Below are positions 43,720-51,879 of a stretch of 64,000 bases of DNA, piece after piece; positions within the stretch are counted from its first letter, which is position 1; each line of letters starts with the position of its first letter. Under the pieces are notes generated by a model. That model had not been told where the DNA came from, searched no databases, and saw only the letters and a list, made by a program, of their open reading frames with translations. Source of the stretch: Terriglobia bacterium (GTDB lineage Bacteria; Acidobacteriota; Terriglobia; Terriglobales; Acidobacteriaceae); contig JAIQGE010000001.1 of assembly GCA_020072815.1 (NCBI GenBank), positions 372,001 through 436,000 on the forward strand. The letters are read 5' to 3'. Both the position numbers and the translations under genes were made by a program.

Positions 43720-44493
43720 ATGGCACTGATCTCTCCTGTTGAAATCGCGAAGCGCAGCGTGGTGGCGGTGCAGGATTACACGCATCTCGCGGTCCGCTCC
43801 ATCGCGAACATTTTTGCCCAGCCACGTTACTGGTCGGACGCCATCCAACAGGCCGACCTCATCGGCGTGGGCAGCCTGCCCATTGTGGTCCTCACCGGAA
43901 TGTTCACCGGAATGGTGCTGGCCTTGAATACGTCCAACACCCTGGAGCGATTCGGCTCACTCTCTCTCACCGGTCAACTGGTCTCCATTTCCATGGTGCG
44001 CGAGCTCGGCCCGGTCCTCACCAGCCTGATGGTGGCGGGACGCAACTCCTCCGGCATGGCCAGCGAACTTGGTTCCATGAAAGTGACCGAGCAGATTGAC
44101 GCCATGCGCGCCCTGGGGACGGACCCGTACAAGAAACTGGTCACGCCGCGCGTGGTCTCCACCGTTTTCATGATGTTTTTCCTGACTATCCTCTCTGACC
44201 TGGTGGGGCTCGCGGGCGGATACCTGATTTCCTACCTCATGCTCGGTCTGGACACGGTGCAATACTGGAACACGGCCTACCAGTCGCTCACCTACAATGA
44301 CGTGATCACCGGCCTCATCAAGCCGCTGTTCTTCGGCTTCATTATCGCCACCGTGGGCTGCTACTACGGCTTGAGCACCAAGGGCGGCACCCAGGGCGTG
44401 GGACGCTCCACGACGCAGGCCGTGGTGGCTTCGTCCGTGCTCATCCTGGCCGTGGACGTGGTCCTCACCCAGCTCATGCTGTCGCTCAAGTGA
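43720..44493 (+). CDS. mlaE: MlaE-type lipid ABC transporter permease
   Basis: 257-aa membrane subunit of a phospholipid transporter that keeps outer-membrane asymmetry. Motifs of the family: IGVGSLPIVVLTGMFTGMVL, TGQLVSISMVRELGPVLTSL, AGRNSSGMASELGSMKVTEQ, IDAMRALGTDPYKKLVTPRV, YGLSTKGGTQGVGRSTTQAV (the coupling helix), with five or six TM segments. It is followed, with a 4-nt overlap, by the ATPase gene. The substrate-binding MCE protein (MlaD) is not next to it. Confidence 0.92.
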   Translation: MALISPVEIAKRSVVAVQDYTHLAVRSIANIFAQPRYWSDAIQQADLIGVGSLPIVVLTGMFTGMVLALNTSNTLERFGSLSLTGQLVSISMVRELGPVLTSLMVAGRNSSGMASELGSMKVTEQIDAMRALGTDPYKKLVTPRVVSTVFMMFFLTILSDLVGLAGGYLISYLMLGLDTVQYWNTAYQSLTYNDVITGLIKPLFFGFIIATVGCYYGLSTKGGTQGVGRSTTQAVVASSVLILAVDVVLTQLMLSLK

Positions 44494-45332
44494 CCGCCAT
44501 GGCCCCGCTTGACGCTCAACCCACGCTGTCGCCGGACACAGTCCACAAAGCAATCATCTTTGACGATGTTTCCATCGGCTTTGAAGACCTGACGGTCCTG
44601 GACGGCGTGTCTTTCGAATTGAAGCGCGGCGAAACCAAAGCCTTGCTCGGCGTCGCCGGCTCCGGCAAAAGCATCATCCTCAAGCTCTGCCTGGGCTTGC
44701 TCAAGCCCGACTCCGGCCACATCTATGTCTTGGGACATGACGTGACTACCATGCCGGAAGCCGACCTGTTTGATCTGCGCAGCAAAGTGGGAATTGTTTT
44801 TCAGGAAAGCGCTTTGTTTGACTCGCTCACTGTGCGCGACAACGTGGCCTTCCGCCTGATGGAAGAAAAACATCCGGAGCAGGAAGTGGAAGAGCGCGTG
44901 CGCGAAGTCCTGAGGTTTGTGGAGCTGGAAGACGCCATTGACAAGTTGCCTTCCGAGCTTTCCGGCGGCATGCGGCGGCGCGTGGGCATTGCCCGCGCCA
45001 TCATCACCCATCCAGAAGTCCTGCTTTACGATTCGCCCACCGGCGGCCTGGACCCCATTACCTCAACCACGATCATCCAGCTCATCATGAAGCAGCGGGA
45101 CGTGGCCAAGACCAGCGCCTTGCTGGTGAGCCATCGCTTGCAGGACGGCTTCATGCTGGCCAGCCACTACTACGATCCGGTCACCAGCACCATGCAGCCC
45201 GTGGACGGCAAGCCCATGCGTGACGTCCGCACCAGCTTCATGGTGTTGCGCGACGGCAAGGTCATCTTTGACGGAACCGGAGTCGAACTCGGCGCCGTGC
45301 AAGACCCGTATATCAAGGAATATATTTCCTGA
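44490..45332 (+). CDS. mlaF: MlaF-type lipid ABC transporter ATPase
   Basis: 280 aa; start taken as the GTG at 44490 that overlaps the mlaE stop, or the ATG at 44499. ABC motifs: Walker A GVAGSGKSIILK, Q loop VGIVFQESALFDSLTVRDNV, signature LSGGMRRRVGIARA, Walker B LLYDSPTGGLDP, switch His in LLVSHRLQD. The residue after the Walker B Asp, normally the catalytic Glu, is Ser (45033-45035). A C-terminal tail of about 50 residues follows the ATPase core. Pairs with MlaE to drive lipid movement across the periplasm. Confidence 0.92.
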   Translation: MTAMAPLDAQPTLSPDTVHKAIIFDDVSIGFEDLTVLDGVSFELKRGETKALLGVAGSGKSIILKLCLGLLKPDSGHIYVLGHDVTTMPEADLFDLRSKVGIVFQESALFDSLTVRDNVAFRLMEEKHPEQEVEERVREVLRFVELEDAIDKLPSELSGGMRRRVGIARAIITHPEVLLYDSPTGGLDPITSTTIIQLIMKQRDVAKTSALLVSHRLQDGFMLASHYYDPVTSTMQPVDGKPMRDVRTSFMVLRDGKVIFDGTGVELGAVQDPYIKEYIS

Positions 45333-45335
45333 GAT

Positions 45336-45782
45336 CTATTTTTTCGGCGTGATGTCGGTCACCGGCAGGTCCCAATGCGCCAGCAGGACTTCAAACCGCC
45401 GCTGCTCTTCACGCTTGAATGTTTCCTGGTCTGGATAAAGTTGCTTGGTCCAGGCTTCTTCGTCCGGATTCGCCGTGGTGGCGACCGTGGAGTTTTTGAA
45501 GCGGATGGTCACGCGATAGTCCCAGCGGCCGTCTTCCGTGCTGTGCAGGGCAGGCGTCTCAATCTTCACTGACAACATGCGCCCGCTCTCGATGTTCTTC
45601 TTGAGCAGCGGGTAGTGGTTTTTCAGGAAGAGCTGCAGAAACTCCTGTTGATGTCCCCACTGGACTTTGTAGTAATACTCCACGGTGTAAGGCTGGTCCG
45701 CGGCTGCCTGCGCCGGCGCGCCTTGGGCCAACAGTGGCAGAGCAGACGCCAGCAGGAACAGCGCGATCAGCAGGTTCTTCAT
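45336..45782 (-). CDS. Exported hypothetical protein
   Basis: Not assigned. 148 aa from ATG 45782, with GGAGGG 6 nt upstream; it begins with a signal peptide (MKNLLIALFLLASALPLLAQ). The mature part YTVEYYYKVQWGHQQEFLQL looks like the start of a small ferredoxin-like (dimeric alpha/beta barrel) domain; then SVKIETPALHSTEDGRWDYR and TKQLYPDQETFKREEQRRFE. Only 4 nt separate its stop from that of mlaF on the other strand. Probably periplasmic; function unknown. Confidence 0.75.
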   Translation of the reverse strand: MKNLLIALFLLASALPLLAQGAPAQAAADQPYTVEYYYKVQWGHQQEFLQLFLKNHYPLLKKNIESGRMLSVKIETPALHSTEDGRWDYRVTIRFKNSTVATTANPDEEAWTKQLYPDQETFKREEQRRFEVLLAHWDLPVTDITPKK

Positions 45783-45944
45783 CAAAGCCCTCCGATGGGT
45801 GGCGACCCGGATTGTAGCTGGCGTGAGCCCGGCGATCAATCGCTTAAGCTGCCAGACGAAAACTGGTAAAAGACTTAACTGACCCACTACAGACGCTTAA
45901 CCCGGTTTCCCTGGACCTGCCAGACGATGTATGCTTGGCTTGTT

Positions 45945-46289
45945 ATGGGTCCGATTGAGTTCTTCAGGAACCTGAAATCGCGCGAGCACCGGCTGGCCTG
46001 GCTGGTAGCCATCGTTGCCGACGCGCTACAGATTGGCGTGTTTCCCGTCTTCATGGAGGGCGCGCTGTCGCCCTTTGATGACGCGCTGGACGTTATCGTC
46101 GCCGCCACGCTTTGGAGGCTCCTCGGGTGGCACTGGGCTCTGCTGCCGACCATCGCTGCGGAACTGGTCCCCGGACTCGATCTAATCCCTACGTGGACGG
46201 CCGCGGTCTTCTTCATCACCCGCGGGCAAGTCCACTCTCAGGAACCTGAAATCCTTCCCCCCGGCCCCGCGCCCGCGAGACGGCCTTAA
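45945..46289 (+). CDS. Small hydrophobic hypothetical protein
   Basis: 114 aa from ATG 45945 (MGPIEFFRNLKSREHRLAWL), or 120 aa from ATG 45927. Two to three hydrophobic stretches: LAWLVAIVADALQIGVFPVF, ALDVIVAATLWRLLG, WHWALLPTIAAELVPGLDLI, then WTAAVFFITRG and a Pro-rich tail. No signal peptide; probably an inner-membrane protein. Not a recognised family. Convergent with the following DUF4760-like gene. Confidence 0.65.
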   Translation: MGPIEFFRNLKSREHRLAWLVAIVADALQIGVFPVFMEGALSPFDDALDVIVAATLWRLLGWHWALLPTIAAELVPGLDLIPTWTAAVFFITRGQVHSQEPEILPPGPAPARRP

Positions 46290-46298
46290 GCTGCGAAC

Positions 46299-46739
46299 TT
46301 ACTTTGCTGTCTTTGAGTGGCGCGCCGCGTTCCGGGCCTGCAGTTCTTTGATGCGCTGGAGGGCCCGCGGCTTGGCCGCGAGCTGGTCCAGATGCAGTCC
46401 TAGCCAGGAGTTGGCAAAATCTTTTCTCGCTTGCGGCATGTAATCGCCGAATTTGGCCCACAGAAAATACGGCTCGCTGTTGGTCTCAAAGAAAAGATCT
46501 TCGTTGATGGCCCCGGACAGCACCATGGCCGCCGCCATGTCCCAATAGGTGATTACCTGGCGCAGGTAGGCATTTTGGTCGGTGCCGTAGCCGGTCAGGA
46601 CGGTCTTGAACTCCTCATAACTCTGCGGCCAGAACTCTGACACCATGAATTTCCGCGCCGCGCGCATTACCGGCTCGCGACGAAGTTCGTAAAGCTGCAG
46701 GATGACTTGCGCGTCTTGCGCCGTTGCTTTTCTAGGCAT
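46299..46739 (-). CDS. Conserved hypothetical protein, DUF4760-like
   Basis: 146 aa, soluble and mostly helical. AQDAQVILQLYELRREPVMR begins the fold; a central WPQSYEEFKTVLTGYGTDQN and YLRQVITYWDMAAAMVLSGA follow, then FFETNSEPYFLWAKFGDYMP. The layout resembles DUF4760-type proteins; that link is a weak memory-based match. No partner gene is evident. Confidence 0.7.
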   Translation of the reverse strand: MPRKATAQDAQVILQLYELRREPVMRAARKFMVSEFWPQSYEEFKTVLTGYGTDQNAYLRQVITYWDMAAAMVLSGAINEDLFFETNSEPYFLWAKFGDYMPQARKDFANSWLGLHLDQLAAKPRALQRIKELQARNAARHSKTAK

Positions 46740-46950
46740 GTTTTCTCCGCGATCTCCGCATCCTTTGTGTTGAGGTTTTCTTTCCTTTGACTATGAGTGC
46801 TCCTGATCATCGCGCTGATCGCCCGCGACAATGAGCTGCGATCGGATGGAAGAACGGCCATCTATGAAGGGGCAAGGCGTCTTTGAAATTCTCGGTCTTG
46901 GCTGAGCTGTCCGCCCCGCCCCGGCGTGCCGTGGGTCCCCCGATTCCTTA

Positions 46951-47283
46951 CTATTTCTTGGAGAGCGGGCCCATCGCGCGAAGCATGCTGTCCGGTGGGG
47001 CCAGGAGCTGGCCTTTGTCATTGATGGTAAAAACAACAGGCCTGCCGTCGGGACAAGTGATGGTGACGTTCTTACCGTCCTCTTTGTAAGTGCACGTTTC
47101 TGATTGCCCGCCGAGCGACTCGACGGCTTTTCCGTCGGATTTGAACTCGATCTGATACACACCACCCTGCGCTTGGTAGGTGTTGCCACTGACTCCGCCG
47201 CAGCCGGCGAGAAAACTGGCGCTAGCGACGGCGACAGCAAGAATGGTGATGCGGAGGATGGAGTTGCGAAGAGCCGTTTTCAT
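46951..47283 (-). CDS. Small lipoprotein
   Basis: 110 aa from ATG 47283, with AAGGAG about 9 nt upstream; the longer frame to 47481 has no such site. N-terminal signal with a lipobox (ITILAVAVASASFLAGC), so the mature protein would be lipid-anchored at Cys. The rest is a short beta-rich domain: NTYQAQGGVYQIEFKSDGKA, TCTYKEDGKNVTITCPDGRP, VVFTINDKGQLLAPPDS. The family is unknown; the pair TCTYK/TITC could form a disulfide. Downstream on the same strand lies a gap of about 210 nt. Confidence 0.72.
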   Translation of the reverse strand: MKTALRNSILRITILAVAVASASFLAGCGGVSGNTYQAQGGVYQIEFKSDGKAVESLGGQSETCTYKEDGKNVTITCPDGRPVVFTINDKGQLLAPPDSMLRAMGPLSKK

Positions 47284-47502
47284 TTCAGTAGCTCCTTTTT
47301 GGATTTTGTCTGATTGATGATCGGATCGGGGTACGGAGTGCTCAAGGGGGTGGCGTTCGCGGCCATCCGTCTCAGTCAGAAGCGCCAAAGTATACACGAA
47401 AAACCAATCGCAACCACTGCAAGGCAGAAGAGAAACGTCAAGATTTCCTGCTTCCAGGAGTTCGCGATCCGACGGTCGCAAATGTTTGCAGTCAACGATT
47501 GG

Positions 47503-50055
47503 TCAGGCGACGGCTTCCGGCGAAGGAATGGCCTTCGAATAGTCGCACTTGATCACCGGAGCCGCTGCCTCGGCTGCTTCCGCAGCCTCAGTTTTCTTGG
47601 TGCGCCGGCGCTTAGGCGCCTCTTCTTCGTCGGCGGCCTTCTTGCTGTTGTTCGGACAAATCAGCATGGAGCCCGACTTAAGATGCTTTTCCAGCAGGTA
47701 CGGGCTGTTGCACTTGGGGCAAGCCTCGGCCACCGGCTTGAAAGCCGACGTGAAATCGCAATTGGGATAGTTCGAGCATCCATAAAAGATGTTGCCCCGG
47801 CGGCGCGCCTTTTTCTCCACCAGCTCGCCGTCTTTGCATTTCGGGCACTTCACGCCGATAAAATTCTGCTTGATGTACTTGCACTCCGGGTAGCCGCTGC
47901 AGGAGATGAATTCGCCGTAGCGACCATGGCGCAGGATCAGGTTGCGTTTGCACAGCGGGCAGGTTTCTTCCAGTGGAACGTCGGGCACGCGCTTGCCCTG
48001 GTCCAGCCGCCGCGTGGTCTTGCAGTCAGGATAGCCGGTGCAGGCCATGAACTGGCCAAAGCGCCCACGCTTGAGCACCATCACCCGGCCGCAGTTCTCG
48101 CAATATTCTTCCTGCGACGTCTCCGGCATCTCCGCCGTGTCCAGGTCGGGCAAGTTGATGGGATTTTCCTTGGTAAAAGTGCAGCTTGCGGGATCGTCTT
48201 TCTTGTACGAGCTGCAGGCGTAGAAAGAGCCGTGCTTGCCCCACTTGAGCACCAGCGGTGAACCGCAGCGTTCGCACTTCTCGTCGGTGGGCTTTTCCAT
48301 CCGCTTCACGTTTTCCATGTGCTTTTCAGCGTAGCGGAGGTCTTTCTCAAACTTCTTGTAGAACTCGCCCAGGGCGTCAGTCCACTTCTCTTTGCCTTCT
48401 TCGATTTCGTCCAGCTCTTCTTCCAGGCGGGCGGTGTACTGGAAATCAAAGATGTCGGCAAAGTTCTTGACCAGCAGGTCGGTCACCACCAGGCCGGTTT
48501 CCGTGGGGGTGAATTTCCCGCCGATCTTGGTTACGTATTGCCGTTCCACGATGGTGGAAATAATCGTCGCGTAGGTGGACGGCCGCCCGATGCCGCGCTC
48601 TTCCAGCTCTTTCACCAGCGACGCTTCGTTGAATCGCGGCGGCGGCTCGGTGAAATGCTGTTCTGGTTTCAGTTCTTTGAGCGTGAGCTGCTGGCCGGCT
48701 TCCAGCGCCGGCAGCTTGTGCTTAAGCGCCTCGTCTTCTTCGTCCTTGCCTTCCTTGGACTCTTCGTACACTTTCAGGAAGCCTTCAAACTTCAGCACCG
48801 AGCCGGTCACGCGGAAGGTGAATGATTCATTGCCGGACTTGGCTTCAATGTCCACGCTGGTCTGGTCGAAGACCGCGGGCGTCATCTGTGACGCCACAAA
48901 GCGCTGCCAGATCAGCTTGTAAACCTTGTACTCATCCTCGCCCAAATATTTCTTAATCTCGTCGGGATGGCGGGCCACGGACGTGGGACGAATAGCTTCG
49001 TGCGCTTCCTGCGCGGCTTTTCGCGACTTGTACACGTTGGGCGTTTCCGGCAGGAAATCCTTGCCGTACGTCGCGCCGATCATCTGCCGCGCTTCGTCCA
49101 ACGCGTCATTGGAGACGCGCACGGAATCGGTACGCATATAAGTGATGAGGCCGACGGAGCCTTCGTCGCCCAGTTCCACGCCTTCATACAGGCGCTGGGC
49201 GATCATCATCATGCGTTTGACGCTGAAACGCAGTTTGCGGGAACCATCCTGCTGCAGCTTGCTGGTGGTAAAGGGCGGCGCAGGGCTGCGGCGGCGCTCT
49301 TTCTTTTCGACGTCGCGTACCGACCACAGCGCCGATTCCAGCGCGGCGGTGATCTTCTTGGATTCTTCTTCGTTGGGGACTTCAGTCTTTTCGTCGCCCC
49401 GCCCGATAAAGCGGGCATCAAACGCCGGCCCTTTGGGTCCGGTCAGGTGCGCGTCAATGGTCCAGTATTCCTTTTTCTCGAAGGCTTTGACTTCGCGCTC
49501 GCGCTCCACGATCAGCCGCAGGGCCACGGTCTGCACGCGTCCGGCAGAGAGACCGCGGCGGACTTTGTCCCACAGCAGCGGCGAAACCTGGTAACCGACG
49601 ATGCGGTCCAGCACGCGGCGCGTCTGCTGCGCGTCCACCAGATTGCGGTCAATTTCCCGCGGATGCTGAAACGCTTCCTGCACCGCCTTCTTGGTGATTT
49701 CGTTGAAGGTGACGCGATGCACCGGCGTGCCCTCGCGCTTTTTCTTGCTGAAGCCGTCCGTGAGTTCTTCGGCAAGATGCGCGGCAATGGCTTCGCCTTC
49801 GCGGTCCGGGTCAGGCGCCAGGTAGATGGCCGCGGCGTCCTTGGCCATCTTCTTCAGCTTGGCGACGACTTTTTCCTTCCCCGGAATGACGATGTACTCG
49901 GTGGAGAAGTCGCCTTCCAGGTCCACGCCCAGCTGGCTCTTGGGCAGGTCCTTGATGTGGCCGAGCGAGGCTTCGACCTCATAGTCCTTTCCCAGGTACT
50001 TATTGATGGTCTTCGCCTTGGCCGGCGATTCGACGATAACGAGTGATTTGGGCAA
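47503..50055 (-). CDS. topA: DNA topoisomerase I
   Basis: 850-aa type IA topoisomerase that relaxes negative supercoils. TOPRIM domain at the N terminus (LVIVESPAKAKTINKYLG, APDPDREGEAIAAHLAEE with the DxD Mg site); catalytic Tyr in VGLITYMRTDSVRVS; SAGRVQTVALRLIVERERE; DLLVKNFADIFDFQYTARLE. The C terminus has four to five zinc-ribbon repeats with CxxC pairs (CERCGSPLVLKWG, CENCGRVMVLKRG, CPLCKRNLILRHG, CPKCKDGELVEKK, CPKCNSPYLLEKH) and ends in a basic, acidic-alternating tail. Normal length for the family. Transcribed upstream of the four-helix-bundle gene's end. Confidence 0.97.
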   Translation of the reverse strand: MPKSLVIVESPAKAKTINKYLGKDYEVEASLGHIKDLPKSQLGVDLEGDFSTEYIVIPGKEKVVAKLKKMAKDAAAIYLAPDPDREGEAIAAHLAEELTDGFSKKKREGTPVHRVTFNEITKKAVQEAFQHPREIDRNLVDAQQTRRVLDRIVGYQVSPLLWDKVRRGLSAGRVQTVALRLIVEREREVKAFEKKEYWTIDAHLTGPKGPAFDARFIGRGDEKTEVPNEEESKKITAALESALWSVRDVEKKERRRSPAPPFTTSKLQQDGSRKLRFSVKRMMMIAQRLYEGVELGDEGSVGLITYMRTDSVRVSNDALDEARQMIGATYGKDFLPETPNVYKSRKAAQEAHEAIRPTSVARHPDEIKKYLGEDEYKVYKLIWQRFVASQMTPAVFDQTSVDIEAKSGNESFTFRVTGSVLKFEGFLKVYEESKEGKDEEDEALKHKLPALEAGQQLTLKELKPEQHFTEPPPRFNEASLVKELEERGIGRPSTYATIISTIVERQYVTKIGGKFTPTETGLVVTDLLVKNFADIFDFQYTARLEEELDEIEEGKEKWTDALGEFYKKFEKDLRYAEKHMENVKRMEKPTDEKCERCGSPLVLKWGKHGSFYACSSYKKDDPASCTFTKENPINLPDLDTAEMPETSQEEYCENCGRVMVLKRGRFGQFMACTGYPDCKTTRRLDQGKRVPDVPLEETCPLCKRNLILRHGRYGEFISCSGYPECKYIKQNFIGVKCPKCKDGELVEKKARRRGNIFYGCSNYPNCDFTSAFKPVAEACPKCNSPYLLEKHLKSGSMLICPNNSKKAADEEEAPKRRRTKKTEAAEAAEAAAPVIKCDYSKAIPSPEAVA

Positions 50056-50098
50056 TGTGCTTAAGTCCTATCCGAAAACTAACATACTCAAAAAGCTG

Positions 50099-50118
50099 CT
50101 AGCCACTAGCTTCTGGCT
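50099..50118 (+). repeat. Left inverted repeat of the four-helix-bundle cassette
   Basis: CTAGCCACTAGCTTCTGGCT. The reverse complement matches 17/20 with 50560-50579, and the direct copy 56548-56567 also matches 17/20. The sequence runs in 7-nt steps like the other heptad arrays. Confidence 0.65.
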
Positions 50119-50519
50119 CGCGGTGCACTTCCTGTAACTCTTGGCGTCAACGGCGGCGAACCAGACCTTTTTTGGATCACGCTCACCAAAGACGTTAACA
50201 TACGCTGTACTTCTACCAATCTCTTTTCGATGTCTTGATGTACGTTCCCGGGCAAGAATTTCAAGTCTCGCGCAAGCAAAAGATGATGCTCAACCTCGGA
50301 AGCAGAGCCTCTTGCGATTTGCAGGAACCGGACTAGTTCCCCGTCTGATCGACGCCCGCAGCCCTCCGCGATATTAGCACCAATGGAAACCGCAGATCTG
50401 CGAAGCTGGCTGGTGAGCCCGTAAACCTCTTCTCGCGGGAAGCTGCGGGAAGCCGCGTAAATTGTAAGCGCCAAGTCGTACGCTTTGTTCCACACCTGGA
50501 GATCTTTGAAGTCCTTCAT
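50106..50519 (-). CDS. Four-helix-bundle protein (23S rRNA intervening-sequence protein family)
   Basis: 137 aa. Signature of the family: MKDFKDLQVWNKAYDLALTI, FPREEVYGLTSQLRRSAVSI, GANIAEGCGRRSDGELVRFL, ARGSASEVEHHLLLARDLKF. These small basic helical bundles were first noticed in insertions within 23S rRNA genes and in diversity-generating retroelements (Avd), where they bind nucleic acid; most copies, as here, sit alone. Start at 50519, just before a gap. It is bracketed by inverted repeats at 50099-50118 and 50560-50579; the left repeat overlaps its 3' end. It sits between topA and dprA, two unrelated housekeeping genes. Confidence 0.9.
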   Translation of the reverse strand: MKDFKDLQVWNKAYDLALTIYAASRSFPREEVYGLTSQLRRSAVSIGANIAEGCGRRSDGELVRFLQIARGSASEVEHHLLLARDLKFLPGNVHQDIEKRLVEVQRMLTSLVSVIQKRSGSPPLTPRVTGSAPRARS

Positions 50520-50559
50520 GGCCTTTCCTTATAAATACCCGAGGGTTGATCTGCCTAGC

Positions 50560-50579
50560 AGCCAGGAGCTAGCCGCTAG
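50560..50579 (-). repeat. Right inverted repeat of the four-helix-bundle cassette
   Basis: AGCCAGGAGCTAGCCGCTAG, 17/20 reverse-complement match to 50099-50118. Its end overlaps the stop codon of dprA (50576-50578), so the element abuts the dprA gene exactly. Confidence 0.65.
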
Positions 50580-51754
50580 AAGGTTCTTACGTAATTCTTC
50601 CCCGGCATCTGTTTGATCTTGCCGTTCAGCTCAAGTTCAAACAGCGCCGCAAACACCTCCGACGATGAGATTTCGGGTTCCAGCTTTTCGATGATCGCGT
50701 CAATATGCGTGGATTCATCCGCCCGGAGCACCGCCAGGATCTTTTGCTCGCGTGGCGTGGCTTGCTCGTCGTGACTGAACAGACTGGATGTCCCTGGTTT
50801 TCGTTCTGAAGCGTTATGGTCTGATGCTTCCGGCCCCCATTCGGATTCAAGCTGCTTCTGGACGGCGGCCGGCAATTCCTCCCAAACGTCCTCCCATGTT
50901 GCAGTTAGCTTGGCTCCCTGCTTGATGAGCGTATTCGGGCCCCAGGAGTTGCGGTTGGTCACGTTGCCCGGCACGGCGAAGAGTTCGCGGCTCTGTTCCA
51001 GGGCGCAGCGGGCGGTGATTCGCGTGCCACTGTACTCGCCGGCCTCGACCACCAGCACGCCCAGCGACAGGCCGCTGATGATCCGGTTGCGGATAGGAAA
51101 ATTCTGGGGCGCGGCGAACGAAGCCAGCGGAAATTCGCTGATCAGCGCGCCATTGCACTCCAGGATGCCGTCGGCGATTTTCTTGTTCTCGCGGGGATAG
51201 ATCACGTCCACGCCGGTGCCGAAGACCGCCACCGTCTGGCCTTTGGCTTTGAGCGCCCCGCGATGGCCGGCGGTATCCACGCCGCGCGCCATGCCGCTGA
51301 AAATGACGATACCGCGGGCCGCCAGGTCGCAGGAGAGGCGCTCGGCCATCCCGATGCCGTACGGCGTAGGGTGCCGGGTGCCGACCACGGCAATTCCCGG
51401 GCGGGCCAGCGCATCAGCATTTCCGCGTATATAAAGGACCAGGGGCGGATCGTAAATTTCACTCAGGCGCTCGGGCCAGGCAGGCTCGTCGCGGGCGATG
51501 ATCTGCACGCCCGCGGCCTGGGCCTTGGCATACTCCTCATGCGCCATCTCCAGCGACTTGCCCAGCGCGATGTGCTGGGCGGACTGCGCCTGCAGGTTGA
51601 GCGCTTCCAACTCGGTCAGAGACGCCTGGAAGATATCTTCGACGCGGTCAAAATGCTCCACCAACTTGCGTCCCCGCGTGGGGCCGAGTCCGGGCGTGAG
51701 GGAGAGCGCGAGCCAATAGAGAGCATTCGACGTTCTGGTCACCGGTGTTGCCAT
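50576..51754 (-). CDS. dprA: DNA processing protein DprA
   Basis: Loads RecA on incoming single-stranded DNA during natural transformation. 392 aa. N-terminal SAM-like domain (about 1-80, LTPGLGPTRGRKLVEHFDRV), then the extended Rossmann fold: DPPLVLYIRGNADALARPGI, AVVGTRHPTPYGIGMAERLS, FSGMARGVDTAGHRGALKAK, TVAVFGTGVDVIYPRENKKI, FPIRNRIISGLSLGVLVVEA, FAVPGNVTNRNSWGPNTLIK, and a C-terminal winged-helix-like domain (DESTHIDAIIEKLEPEISSS). Competence genes are not seen in the window. ATG at 51754. Confidence 0.95.
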   Translation of the reverse strand: MATPVTRTSNALYWLALSLTPGLGPTRGRKLVEHFDRVEDIFQASLTELEALNLQAQSAQHIALGKSLEMAHEEYAKAQAAGVQIIARDEPAWPERLSEIYDPPLVLYIRGNADALARPGIAVVGTRHPTPYGIGMAERLSCDLAARGIVIFSGMARGVDTAGHRGALKAKGQTVAVFGTGVDVIYPRENKKIADGILECNGALISEFPLASFAAPQNFPIRNRIISGLSLGVLVVEAGEYSGTRITARCALEQSRELFAVPGNVTNRNSWGPNTLIKQGAKLTATWEDVWEELPAAVQKQLESEWGPEASDHNASERKPGTSSLFSHDEQATPREQKILAVLRADESTHIDAIIEKLEPEISSSEVFAALFELELNGKIKQMPGKNYVRTF

Positions 51755-51879
51755 GTGCGGAAGATTTATCTGGTCTTTCTCCGGAAGTTCGGCTTTTCAC
51801 AAGTTCTGGCGGACTGTACACGGGCGGCGAAAGAACTGTCAAGGCGGCCGCCGGAAGTGTCCTGCTAGAATAAGGTTAA

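Noticed and set aside
46951-47481. 176-aa version of the small lipoprotein
   Set aside because: The extra N-terminal 66 residues have no ribosome binding site and would bury the lipoprotein signal; the 47283 start with AAGGAG is better.
48967-50046. 359-aa plus-strand ORF opposite topA
   Set aside because: Antisense to an unmistakable topoisomerase; no motif of its own.
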